Source of the DNA: Siphonodentalium dalli
Lineage: Eukaryota; Mollusca; Scaphopoda; Gadilida; Siphonodentaliidae
NCBI GenBank assembly: GCA_032622095.1
Contig: CP136069.1
Location: 183,015,122 to 183,079,121 of the forward strand
DNA length: 64,000 nt
Direction of reading: 5' to 3'
This document shows positions 12,241 through 24,900 of this stretch, in pieces; the stretch's first letter is position 1; the number at the start of each line of letters is the position of its first letter. The position numbers were made by a program, and so were the translations under genes. The notes beneath the pieces are model-generated. The model saw only the letters and a list, made by a program, of their open reading frames with translations. It was not told the DNA's origin and searched no databases.

Positions 12241-12830
12241 TAAACTAAATTGTCAATTAAATTTTTGGCCAATATAAATAAATTGCTAGATTTACATCCA
12301 ACTTTTTCAGAAAAATGGGACAGGAGGGCGAATTTTATTTTTATATTTTATTCTTCCTAACATAAATGGCATTGGGCAGTTCTAGACATTGAAGCAGAAT
12401 CCTATCTTAGATAATACAAAGTGATTTAGATTGTCCAATTTGATCAAAATAGACTTATTAATATGTCGTTGAAATATAGTTTGACGGTTAAGGCACAATA
12501 AACAAGTTTACATAAAGATATCAAAAAATTGATGAATGGACTACAAAATAGGATCTGGAAAGGATGTAAATAAAGCGATTTTTTAAATCAAATATCAAAT
12601 ATGTTTATTCTCATTAAACCATATACAAATACAGTATTTGAGAGAACATAATAAGTGAAAAACATATAATTAAACATATATACATAATCCCGACGTGTTA
12701 GGTATCTCGGGGTGTATGGTGATTTTTCGTCATTTGGCTGCATAACGTTATCCTTCTGATACATTGAGAGATACTGTCAAAGTAACACGTCAAGTCAGTC
12801 TGATCCAAATATGGGAGAAACTTTTGATAT
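12241..12830. other. No recognisable gene
   Basis: This is AT-rich sequence without a repeat or coding signal that I can identify. Confidence 0.4.
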
Positions 12831-12945
12831 AATATACACACATACATATATACATACATATATACACAATATATATATACGTATACATATCCATATATAC
12901 ACATACATACATGTATACACACACACATGTGTGTGTGTGTGTATA

Positions 12946-12978
<33 letters not shown>
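12831..12978. repeat. TACA/TATA/TG microsatellite
   Basis: The tract consists of (TACA)n, (TATACA)n, (AC)n/(TG)n and finally (TA)n. All six frames are open over this stretch only because of the simple repeat. The last TA run forms the left border of the perfect palindrome. Confidence 0.9.
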
Positions 12979-12980
<2 letters not shown>

Positions 12981-13488
12981 GAAGTTCTTATCAATATATG
13001 ATAACACCAATTAAAGACCCATCAAATCTTTAATGTCGTACTAGCTTTCGGCTATACAGCCTTCGTCGGGTACATGAATGAACAATCATTTGAAAATACA
13101 CATTGATATACAGACAAACTTGTTTACCGCGTAACTATGACGTTAACGAACGTTACCTGATAAAATTTGGCGCCAAATGAAAAATGGCGGGAAAGCTTAC
13201 AGGTGAAAGACGCGCCAAACATAGAAGCTACATGTAGCTTCTATGTTTGGCGCGTCTTTCACCTGTAAGCTTTCCCGCCATTTTTCATTTGGCGCCAAAT
13301 TTTATCAGGTAACGTTCGTTAACGTCATAGTTACGCGGTAAACAAGTTTGTCTGTATATCAATGTGTATTTTCAAATGATTGTTCATTCATGTACCCGAC
13401 GAAGGCTGTATAGCCGAAAGCTAGTACGACATTAAAGATTTGATGGGTCTTTAATTGGTGTTATCATATATTGATAAGAACTTCCTAT
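12977..13488. repeat. Perfect spacer-less 512-bp palindrome
   Basis: The two 256-bp halves are exact reverse complements about the point between 13232 and 13233. The centre reads CTACATGTAG and there is no loop. I compared both arms through their full length and found no mismatch. The left border lies in a (TA)n tract. The right border is at 13488, some 35 bp before another (TA)n tract. The arms contain GGCTgtatAGCC mini-hairpins and a TTTGGCGCC stretch but no coding frame. Candidates are a foldback transposon, a very recent inverted duplication, or an assembly artefact from a hairpin template. Confidence 0.95.
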
Positions 13489-13523
13489 TAGACCAGACCC
13501 ATACGGCTAAAGATATCAACACT

Positions 13524-13563
<40 letters not shown>
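13524..13563. repeat. (TA)n microsatellite at the left border of the satellite block
   Basis: A nearly pure TA run ends in CTCTATATAGAGATC, where the inverted flank of the satellite block starts. A matching TA run lies at the other end of the block (40771-40820). Confidence 0.9.
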
Positions 13564-13564
<1 letters not shown>

Positions 13565-13716
13565 ATATAGAGATCTTATTTGGTGATAGGTAGCCGCGAC
13601 CCGCGACCACCGCGACCCGTTACCTACGTTACTGATATACGTTACTGGCCGATTTGAACGGTAATGCGCTTGAAATGGATCCAAATTTCAAATATTCATT
13701 CTCCAGACAATATACT
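13564..13716 (+). repeat. Left terminal inverted repeat of the 27-kb satellite block
   Basis: This is identical, in reverse complement, to 40623-40775 over all 153 positions. It is not satellite sequence. It contains the GC-rich string GGTAGCCGCGACCCGCGACC. A second inverted segment follows inside: 14028-14150 matches 40501-40622 with one indel. A 311-bp stretch (13717-14027) is present on the left only and is bounded by ACT on each side, as expected for a microhomology deletion on the right arm. Confidence 0.95.
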
Positions 13717-13736
13717 GATGCTCTTCGTCCAAAAAT

Positions 13737-16700
13737 ATTAACAACATGTTCACAAGGTTAACCCCTTTTGTGCCGCTTCCATCGTAATAGGTAACCACAT
13801 TCATCGCTACATGTGGGCGTAGGGTACCCGAGTCTTACACAGAGATGCGCACAATCGGAAGAAATCAGGTCACCCCTCACGTTCTATATTGAAACAACAT
13901 AGACTATGTTATCGCAATCTAACTGCAATAAGACTCAATTTTTGCATATACGACTATCTAAATTTAACCACTTGCCTGCTAAAGTCGCTATATGCGACCA
14001 AATGGTACACAGAAATGAGCACAAACTAAAAGACAAGGGCATCTACCATCGCCTGGTATGATACACAATATTCTACTCTAGTCTGATCTAACTGCAAATA
14101 GGCTGCCCCTTTACAGTATAAGGCGCTTAACAAGTATTCGTTAACAATCTAAGTAACCGCATTTATCGCTGATTGCGCGAAAAGGTCACTTATCATGTCC
14201 TATTCTGATACATAGTACATTATGCTATCATGATCTAACTGCAAGTGGGCTGCCCTTTTCCGTATAAGGCCATACAAATTTTAGAATTGTTAGTTAATAA
14301 GTAACCGCATTTATCGCTATATGAGGGAAAGGGTGCCCGATTTTCACAAATAAACGCGCACAATGTTAAGCACCCTGGGTACCAATCACGACCTATTCCA
14401 ATACATAATGCACTACACTATCATCATATAACTGCAAATAGGCTGTCTTTTACCGTACAAGGCCATAACAACTTAATAATTGTTTGTTAATAAGTACCCG
14501 CATTTATAGCAATACGCGGGAAAAGGGCACCCGATTGCCACACATAAATGTGCACATACTAAAGAAACAGGGCCACTTATCATGACCTATTCTGATACAT
14601 AATACATTATGCTATCATGATCTAACTGCAAATAGGCTATCCTTTTCCGTATAAGGCCATACAAAGTTTACAAACTTAACAATTGTTAGTTAATAAGTAA
14701 CCGCATTTATCGCTACATGAGGGAAAGGGTGCCCGATTTTCACAAATAAACGCGCACAATGTTAAGCACCCTGGGTACCAATCACGACCTATTCCAATAC
14801 ATAATGCACTACGCTATCATCATCTAACTGCAAATATGCAGTCTTTTACCGTACAAGGGTACCCGATTGCCACACAAAAATGCGCATATACTAAAGCAAC
14901 AGGGCCACTGGTCATGGCCTATTCCAATACATAATACTTTACGCTATCACGATCTAACTGTAATTAGGCTGCCCTTTGCCGTATAAGGCCATACAAACTT
15001 AACAAAGTAAACACATTTATAGCTGTATGCGGGAAAAGAGCAACCGTTTCCCACACAAAAATGTGCACAACGTAAGGCCCCCTGGGTACCTATCACGACC
15101 TCTTCTAATACCTAATGCACTACTATATCGTGATTTAACAGCAAATAGGCTGTCTTTTACCGTATGAGGCGATAATAACTTTACAATTGTTTGTTAATAC
15201 GTAACCGCATTTATAGCTACATGTATATGCGGGAAAAGGGCATTTGATTGCCACACAAAAATGCGCACATACTAAAGAAACAGGACCACTTATCATGACA
15301 TATTCTCATACATAATACTTTACGCTATCACGATCTAACTGCAATTAGGCTGCCCTTTGTCGTATAAGGCCATACCAACTTAACAAATTAACCGCATTTA
15401 TCGCTAATTGTGGGAAAAGGGAACCCGATTTCCAGTTTTTCCACACAAAAATGCGCACACACTAAAGCAACAGGGTCACTTATCGTGACCTATTCTGATA
15501 CATAATACATTATGCTATCATGATCTAACTGCAATTAGGCTGCTCTTTGTCGTATAAGGCCATACAAACTTAACAATTGTTAGTTAATAAGTAACCGCAT
15601 TTGTCGCTATATGAGGGAAAGGTCACCCGATTACCACACACAAATGCGCTCATACTAAAGCAACAGGGTCACTTACCATGACCTGCTCTGATACATAATA
15701 GATTATGCTATCATGATTTAACTGCAAATAGGATGCCCTTTTCCGTATAAGGCCATACAAACTTAACAATTGTTTGTTAATAAGTACCCGCATTTATAGC
15801 TATATGCGAGAAAATGGCACCCGATTGCCACACATAAATGCGCACATACTAAAGCAACAGGGCCACTGGTCATGACCTATTCTGATACATAATACTTTAC
15901 GCTATCACGATCTAACTGCAATTAGACTGCCCTTTGTCGTATAAGGCCATACAAACTTAACAAAGTAACCATATTTATAGCTGCATGCGAGAAAAGGTCA
16001 ACCGATTTCCACACAAAAATGCGCACATGCTAAACAAACAGGGTCACTTATCATGACCTATTCTGATACATAATACATTATGCTAGCATGATCTAACTGC
16101 AAATAGGCTGCCTATTTCAGTATAAGGCCATACAAACTTAACAATTGTTTGTTAATAAGTACCCGCTTTTATAGCAATATGCGAGAAAATGGCACCCGAT
16201 TGCTACGCAAAAATGCGCACACACTAAAGCAACAGGGTCACTTATCGTGACCTCTTCTGATACATAATGCATTATGCTATCATGATTTAACTGCAAATAG
16301 GATGCCATTTTCCGTATAAGGCCATACAAACTTAACAATTGTTTGTTAATAAGTACCCGCATTTATAGCTACATGTATATGCGAGACAATGGCACCCGAT
16401 TGCCACACATAAATGCGCACATACTAAATCAACAGGGTCACTGGTCATGACCTATTCTGATACATAATACTTTACGCTATCACGATCTAACTGCAATTAG
16501 ACTGCCCTTTGCCGTATAAGGCCATACAAACTTAACAAAGTAACCATATTTATAGCTGCATGCGGGAAAAGGTCAACCGATTTCCACACAAAAATGCGCA
16601 CATGCTAAACAAACAGGGCCACTTATCATGACCTATTCTGAAACATAATACATTATGCTAGCATGATCTAACTGCAAATAGGCTGCCTATTTCCGTATAA

Positions 16701-19700
16701 GGCCATACAAACTTAACATTTGTTTGTTAATAAGTAACCGCATTTATCGCTATATTAGGGAAAGGGGGCCCGATTTTCACAAATAAATGCGCACAAAGTA
16801 AAGCACCCTGGGTACCAATCACGCATATTCCAATACATAATGTACAACACTATCATCCTCTAACTGCAAATAGGCTGTCGTTTACCGTACAAGGCCATAA
16901 CAACTTAACAATTGTTTGTTAATAAGTACCCGCATTTATAGCTCTATGCGGGAAAAGGGCACACGATTGCCACAAAACAATGCGCACATACTAAAGCAAA
17001 GGGCCACTGTTCATGACCTATTCTGATACATAATTCGTTACGCTATCACGATCTAACTGCAAATAGGCTGTTTATTTTCGTATAAGGCCATACAAACTTA
17101 ACAAAGTAACCCCATTTATCGCTAATTGCGGGAAAAGGGCCCCCGATTGCCACACAAAAATGCGCACATACTAAAGCAACAGGGTCACTTATCATGACCT
17201 ATTCTGATTCATAGTACATTATGCTATCATGATCTAACTGCAAGTAGGCTACCCTTTGCCGTATAAGGCCATGCAAACTTAACAATTGTTAGTTAATAAG
17301 TAACCGCATTTATCGCTACATGAGTGAAAGGGCACCCGATTGTCACACACAAATAAGCACATACTAAAGCAACAGGGTCACTTATCATGACCTATTCTGA
17401 TACAAAATGCACTGCTCTATCATGATCTAACAAAACTGCGCACATACTAAAGTAACAGGGCCACTGATCATGTCCTATTCTAATACATAATACTTCACGC
17501 TATCACGATCTAACTGCAAATAGGCTGCTTTTTTCCGTATGAGGCCATACGAACTTAACAATGTAACCTCATTTATCGCTAATTACGGGAAAAGGCCACC
17601 CGATTGCCACACAAAAATGCGCACATACTAAAGCAACAAGGTCACTTATCATGTCCTATTCTGATACATAGTACATTATGCTATCATGATCTAACTGCAA
17701 GTGGGCTGCCCTTTTCCGTATAAGGCCATACAAATTTTAGAATTGTTAGTTAATAAGTTACCGCATTTACGCTATATGAGGGAAAGGGTGCCCGTTTTCA
17801 CAAATAAATGCGCACAAAGTAAAGCACCCTGGGTACCAATCACGACCTATTCTAATACATATTGCACTACTCTATCGTGATTTAACTGCAAATAGGCTGC
17901 CTATACCGTATCAGGCCATAACGACTTAGCAATTGTTTGTTAAAACGTAACCTCATTTATATATATATATGCGTGAAAAGGGCACCCAATTGCCACACAA
18001 AAATGCGCACATACTAAACTTACTAAAGCAACAGGGCCACTGGTCATGACCTATTCTGATACATAATACTTTACGCTATCACGATCTAACTGCAGTTAGG
18101 CTGCCCTTTGCCGTATAAGGCCATACAAACTTAACAAAGTAACCACATTTATAGCTGTATGCGGGAAAAGGGCAACCGATTCCTACACAAAAATCCGCAA
18201 AAACTAAAGAAACAGGGCCACTTATCATGACAAATTCTGATACATAAGACATTATGCTATCATGATCTAACTGCAATTAGGCTGCCATTTGCCATATAAG
18301 GCCATACAAACTTAACAATTGTTAGTTAATAAGTAACCACATGTATCGCTATATGAGGGAAACGGCACCCGATTGCCACACACAAATGAGCACATACTAA
18401 AGCAACAGGGTCACTTATCATGACCTATTCTGATACATAATACTTTACGCTATCACGATCTAACTGTAATTATGCTGCCCTTTCCTGTATAAGTCCATAC
18501 AATCTTAACAAAGTAACCACATTTATAGCTGTATGCGGGAAAAGGGCAACCGATTCCCACACAAAAATGCGCACATACTAAAGAAACGGGGCCAATTATC
18601 ATGACCTCTTCTGATACATAATACATTATGATATCACGATCTAACTGCAAATAGGCTGCCCTTTTCCGTATAAAGCCATACAAACTTAACAATTGTTAGT
18701 TAATAAGTAACCGCATTTATCGCTATATGAGGGAAACGGCACCCGATTGCCACACACAAATGAGCACATACTAAAGCAACATAGTCACTTATCATGACCT
18801 ATTCTGATACATAATACTTTACGCTATCACGATCTAACTGTAATTATGCTGCCCTTTGCCGTATAAGGCCATACAATCTTAACAAAGTAACCACATTTAT
18901 AGCTGTATGCGGGAAAAGGGCAACCGATTCCCACACAAAAATGCGCACATACTAAAGAAACGGGGCCAATTATCATGACCTCTTCTGATACATAATACAT
19001 TATGATTTCACGATCTAACTGCAAATAGGCTGCCCTTTTCCGTATAAGGCCATACAAACTTAACAATTGTTAGTTAATAAGTAACCGCATTTATCGCTAT
19101 ATGAGGGGAAGGGTGCCCGATTTTCACACATAAATGCGCACAAAGTAAAGAACCCTGGATACCAATCACGACCTATTCTAATACATACTGCACTGCTCTA
19201 TCATGATATAACTGCAAATAGGCTGTCTTTTACCTTACAAGGCCATAACAACTTAACAATTGTTTGTTAATAAGTACCCGCATTTATAGCTGTATGCGGG
19301 AAAAGGGCAACCGATTCCCACACAAAAATGCGTGCAAACTAAAGCAACAGGGTCACTTATCATGACCTATTCTGATATAGAACACATTACGCTATCACGA
19401 TCTAACTGCAAGTGGGCTGCCTTTTTCCGTATAAGGTCATACAAACTTAACAATTGTTTGTTAATAAGTAACCACATTTATCGCTATATACGGGAAAGGT
19501 ACCCGATTCTCTCACAAGATGCGCACAAAGTAAAACACCATGGGTACCTATCACGACCTATTCTAATACATATTGCACTACTCTATCGTGATTTAACTGC
19601 AAATAGGCTGCCTATACTGTATCAGGCCATAACGACTTGGCAATTGTTTGTTAATACGTAACCGCATTTATAGCTATATGCGGGAAAGGGGCACCCGATT

Positions 19701-20165
19701 GCCACACAAAAAATGCGCACATACTTATCATGACCTATTCTATAAGGCCATACAAACTTAACAATTGTTAGTTAATAAGTAACCGCATTTATCGCTATAT
19801 CATGATTTAACTCTATCATGATTTAACTGTAAATAGGCGGTCTGTTACCGTATAAGGCCATAACAACTTAACAATTGTTGATAACAATTGTTGATAACTG
19901 CCTTTATCGTCATATGAGGGGGAAAGGTTGCCTGGTTATCACACAGAGATGCGCACAAAGTAAAGCACCTGGTGCACCTATCATAACCTATTAAGATACG
20001 CCGTACACTACTCTGTCATGATATAACTGTATATAGGTTACATGTTACCATATAAGGCCATATCAATTTAACATTTGTGTCGTAATAAGTCCGCCTGTTT
20101 GCTTATAACGCCATGTTAACTTAACACATGATTGTTGTTATAACTATCGCATTTAATGTTAATCT
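13737..20165 (+). repeat. Satellite array, forward orientation
   Basis: Tandem monomers run on the plus strand: 'gtataaggccatacaaac', 'ttaacaattgttagttaa', 'taagtaaccgcatttatc', 'gggaaaagggcacccgat', 'tgcgcacatactaaagc', 'tcatgacctattctgata' and 'gatctaactgcaa'. Two length classes alternate irregularly. Long monomers (~194 bp) carry CAATTGTTwGTTAATAAGT. Short ones (~181 bp) replace it with an AAAG junction. Measured spacings at 15551-16694 are 193, 194, 181, 194, 200 and 181 bp. Monomers at both edges (13.74-14.03 and 19.8-20.16 kb) are strongly diverged, the usual sign of true array ends. No genes lie inside. Confidence 0.97.
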
Positions 20166-20385
20166 TAACATAGCAAATCATCATGTCCGACCGCGGCAAC
20201 GTTTCATGTGCTAAAGCCGGAAATACGGGCCATTGGAGTGCATGGGGTGTCCATTTAAGTTGATTGTAAAAAGTCAGCTCACATTTCACAGCTTTACTCT
20301 TCTGAGATTTGTTACATGAAGTGAGATTTCGTTATATCTATGATACGAAAATTACTCAAATTCAGTCGCGTTTACTTGCGATATA
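20166..20385. other. Unique spacer at the inversion point of the satellite
   Basis: About 220 bp with no match to the monomer separate the decayed end of the forward array from the first inverted monomer. It contains 'ccgaccgcggcaacg' and 'cttctgagatttgtt' strings seen nowhere else in the window. No open frame of note is present. Confidence 0.7.
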
Positions 20386-20955
20386 CATGTCAATCGGGTG
20401 CCCTTTCCCCGCAGTTAGCGATAAGTGCGGTTACTTTGTTAAGTTTGTATGGCCTTATACGGAAAAAACAGCCTATTTGCAGTTAGCTCGTGACAGCGTA
20501 TGGTTTTATGTAACAGAATGGGTCATGAACAGTGGCCCTGTTGTTTTAGTATGTGCGCATTTTTGTGTGGCAATCGGGTGCCCTTTTCACGCATATAGCT
20601 ATAAATGCGGGTACTTATTAATAAACAATTGTTAAGTTGTTATGGCCTTGTACGGTAAACGACAGCCTATTTGCAGTTAGAGGATGATAGTGTAGTACAT
20701 TATGTTTTGGAATATGTGTGATTGGTACCCAGGGTGCTTTACTTTGTGCGCATTTATTTGGGAAAATCGGGCCCCCTTTCCCTAATATAGCGATAAATGC
20801 GGTTACTTATTAACAAACAATTGTTAAGTTTGTATGGCCTTATACGGAAATAGGCAGCCTATTTGCAGTTAGATCATGCTAGCATAATGTATTATGTTTC
20901 AGAATAGGTCATGATAAGTGGCCCTGTTTGTTTAGCATGTGCGCATTTTTGTGTT
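20386..20955 (-). repeat. Satellite array, inverted orientation (short block)
   Basis: About three monomers run in the reverse orientation. The last of them, at 20764-20955, is nearly identical to segments at 22003-22190 and 37121-37305. The block ends abruptly inside a monomer at about 20955, where orientation flips. Confidence 0.9.
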
Positions 20956-21999
20956 TTTTTCCGTATGATGTCATACAAACTTAACAAAGTAACCCCATTT
21001 ATCGCTAATTGCGGGAAAAGGGCACCCGATTGCCACACAAAAATGCGCACATACTAAAGCAACAGGGTCACTTATCATGACCTATTCTGATTCATAGTAC
21101 ATTATGCTATCATGATCTAACTGCAAGTAGGCTACCCTTTGCCGTATAAGGCCATGCAAACTTAACAATTGTTAGTTAATAAATAACCGCATTTATCGCT
21201 ACATGAGTGAAAGGGCACCCGATTGTCACACACAAATAAGCACATACAAAAGCAACAGGGTCACTTATCATGACCTATTCTGATACAAAATGCACTGCTC
21301 TATCATGATCTAACAAAAATGCGCACATACTAAAGTAACAGGGCCACTGATCATGTCCTATTCTAATACATAATACTTCACGCAATCACGATCTAACTGC
21401 AAATAGGCTGCTTTTTTCCGTATGAGGCCATACGAACTTAACAATGTAACCTGATTTATCGCTAATTGCGGGAAAAGGGCACCCGATTGCCACACAAAAA
21501 TGCGCACATACTAAAGCAACAAGGTCACTTATCATGTCCTATTCTGATACATAGTACATTATGCTATCATGATCTAACTGCAAATGGGGTGCACTTTTCC
21601 GTATAAGGCCATACAAATTTTACAATTGTTAGTTAATAAGTTACCGCATTTTCACCGTTTTCACAAATAAATGCGCACAAAGTAAAGCACACTGGGTACC
21701 AATCACGACCTATTCTAATACATATTGCACTACTCTATCGTGATTTAACTGCAAATAGGCTGCCTATACCGTATCAGGCCATAACGACTTAGCAATTGTT
21801 TGTTAATACGTAACCTCATTTATATATATATGCGTGAAAAGGGCACCCAATTGCCACACAAAAATGCGCACATACTAAACTTACTAAAGCAACAGGGCCA
21901 CTGGTCATGACCTATTCTGATACATAATACTTTACGCTATCACGATCTAACTGCAGTTAGGCTGCGCTTTGCCGTATAAGGCCATACAAACTTAACAAA
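20956..21999 (+). repeat. Satellite island in forward orientation, copy of 17.09-18.14 kb
   Basis: This is a near-identical direct copy of about 17090-18139. It shares rare features such as a truncated monomer (CTAACAAAA followed by TGCGCACATAC) and the TTATATATATA insertion. It differs by a short deletion near 21650 and a few substitutions. It is flanked on both sides by inverted monomers, so it moved in as a block of about 1.04 kb. Confidence 0.9.
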
Positions 22000-24900
22000 A
22001 CCGGGCCCCCTTTCCCTAATATAGCGATAAATGCGGTTACTTATTAACAAACAATTGTTAAGTTTGTATGGCCTTATACGGAAATAGGCAGCCTATTTGC
22101 AGTTAGATCATGCTAGCATAATGTATTATGTATCAGAATAGGTCATGATAAGTGGCCCTGTTTGTTTAGCATGTGCGCATTTTTGTGTGGAAATCGGTTG
22201 ACCTTTTCCCGCATGCAGCTATAAATATGGTTACTTTGTTAAGTTTGTATGGCCTTATACGGCAAAGGGCAGTCTAATTGCAGTTAGATCGTGATAGCGT
22301 AAAGTATTATGTATCAGAATAGGTCATGACCAGTGGCCCTGTTGCTTTAGTATGTGCGCATTTATGTGTGGCAATCGGGTGCCATTGTCTCGAATATAGC
22401 TATAAATGCCGGTACTTATTAACAAACAATTGTTAAGTTTGTATGGCCTTATACGGAAAAGGGCATCCTATTTGCAGTTAAATCATGATAGCATAATGCA
22501 TTATGTATCAGAAGAGGTCACGATAAGTGACCCTGTTGCTTTAGTGTGTGCGCATTTTTGTGTAGCAATCGGGTGCCATTTTCTCGCATATAGCTATAAA
22601 GCGGGTACTTATTAACAAACAATTGTTAAGTTTGTATGGCCTTATACGGAAAAGGGCATCCTATTTGCAGTTAAATTATGATAGCATAAATATTATGTAT
22701 CAGAACAGGTCATGATAAGTGACCCTGTTGCTTAAGTATGTACGCATTTGTGTGTGACAATCGGGTGCCCTTTCCCTCATATAGCGATAAATGCGGTTAC
22801 TTATTAACTAACAATTGTTAAGTTCGTATGGCCTTATACGACAAAGGGCAGCTTAATTGCAGTCAGATCATGATAGCATAATGTATTAGGTATCAGAATA
22901 GGTCATGATAAGTGACCCTGTTGCTTTAGTATGTGAGCATTTTTGTGTGGCAATCGGGTGCCCTTTTCCCGCAATTGGCGATAAATGCGGTTACTTTGTT
23001 AAGTTTGTATGGCCTTATACGACAAAGGGCAGCCTAATTGCAGTTTGTGCGTGATAGCGCAGCGTATTGTGTATCAGAATAGGTCACGACCAGTAGCCCT
23101 GTTGCTTTAGTATGTGCGCATTTTTGTGTGGCAATCGGGTGCCCTTTTCCTACATATAGCTATAAATTCGGGTACTTATTAACAAACAATTGTTAAGTTT
23201 GTATGGCCTTATACGGAAAAAGGGCAGCCTATTTGCAGTTAGATCATGATAGCATAATGTATTATGTATCAGAAAAGGTCATGATAAGTGATCCTGTTGC
23301 TTTAGTATGTGCGCATTTGTGTGCGGCAATCGGGTGCCCTTTTTTCCGCAATTAGCGATAAATGCGGTTACTTTGTTAAGTTTGTATGGCCTTATACGGA
23401 AAAAACAGCCTATTTGCAGTTAGATCGTGATAGCGTAAAGTATTATGTATCAGAATAGGTCATGACCAGTGGCCCAGTTGCTTTAGTATGTGCTCATTTT
23501 GTGTGGCAATCAGGTGCCCTGTTCCCGCATATAGCTATAAACGCGGATACTTATTAACAAACAATTGTTAAGTTGTTATGGCCTTGTAAGATAAAAGACA
23601 GCATATTTGCAGTTAGATGATGATAGTGTAATGCATTAGGTATTGGAATAGGTCGTGATTGGTACGGAGGGTGCTTTACTTTGTGCGCATTTATTTGTGA
23701 AAATCGGGCACCCTTTCCCTCATATAGCGATAAATGAGGTTACTTATTAACTAACAATTGTTAAGTTTCTATGGCCTTATACGGCAAAGGGCAGTCTATT
23801 TTCAGTTATATCTTGATAGCATAATGTATTATGCATCAGAATAGGTCATGATAAGTGTCCCCGTTTATATAGTATGTGCGCATTTTTGTGTGGGAGTCGG
23901 TTGCACTTTTCCCGCATACAGCTATAAATGTGGTTACTTTGTTAAGTTTTTGTGGCCTTATACGGAAAATGGCAGCCTATTTGCAGTTAGATCGTGATAG
24001 CGTAAAGTATTATGTATCAGAATAGGTCATGACCAGTGGCCCTGTTGCTTTAGTATGTGCGCATTTATGTGTGGCAATCGGGTGCCATTGTCTCGCATAT
24101 AGCTATAAATGCCGGTACTTATTAACAAACAATTGTTAAGTTTGTATGGCCTTATACGGAAAAGGGCATCCTATTTGCAGTTAAATCATGATAGCATAAT
24201 GCATTATGTATCAGAAGAGGTCACGATAAGTGACCCTGTTGCTTTAGTGTGTGCGCATTTTTGTGTAGCAATCGGGTGCCATTTTCTCGCATATAGCTAT
24301 AAAGCGGGTACTTATTAACAAACAATTGTTAAGTTTGTATGGCCTTATACGGAAAAGGGCATCCTATTTGCAGTTAAATCATGATAGCATAATGTATTAT
24401 GTATCAGAACAGGTCATGATAAGTGACCCTGTTGCTTAAGTATGTACGCATTTGTGTGTGACAATCGGGTGCCCTTTCCCTCATATAGCGATAAATGCGG
24501 TTACTTATTAACTAACAATTGTTAAGTTTGTATGGCCTTATACGACAAAGGGCAGCTTAATTGCAGTCAGATCATGATAGCATAATGTATTAGGTATCAG
24601 AATAGGTCATGATAAGTGACCCTGTTGCTTTAGTATGTGAGCATTTTTGTGTGGCAATCGGGTGCCCTTTTTACCGCAATTAGCGATAAATGCGGTTACT
24701 TTGTTAAGTTTGTATGGCCTTATACGGAAAAAAACAGCCTATTTGCAGTTAGATCGTGATAGCGTAAAGTATTATGTATCAGAATAGGTCATGACCAGTG
24801 GCCCAGTTGCTTTAGTATGTGCTCATTTTGTGTGGCAATCAGGTGCCCTGTTCCCGCATATAGCTATAAATGCGGATACTTATTAACAAACAATTGTTAA

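Noticed and set aside
12698-13014. Overlapping frames on both strands rich in Tyr-Ile and His-Thr
   Set aside because: Pure products of the TACA/TA microsatellite.
13384-13432. Hammerhead-ribozyme-like core (CCGACGA, then GGCTgtatAGCC, then GAAA) in the palindrome arms
   Set aside because: The essential U of the CUGANGA core is C, there is an extra base before stem II, and no convincing stem III with a cleavage site could be drawn.
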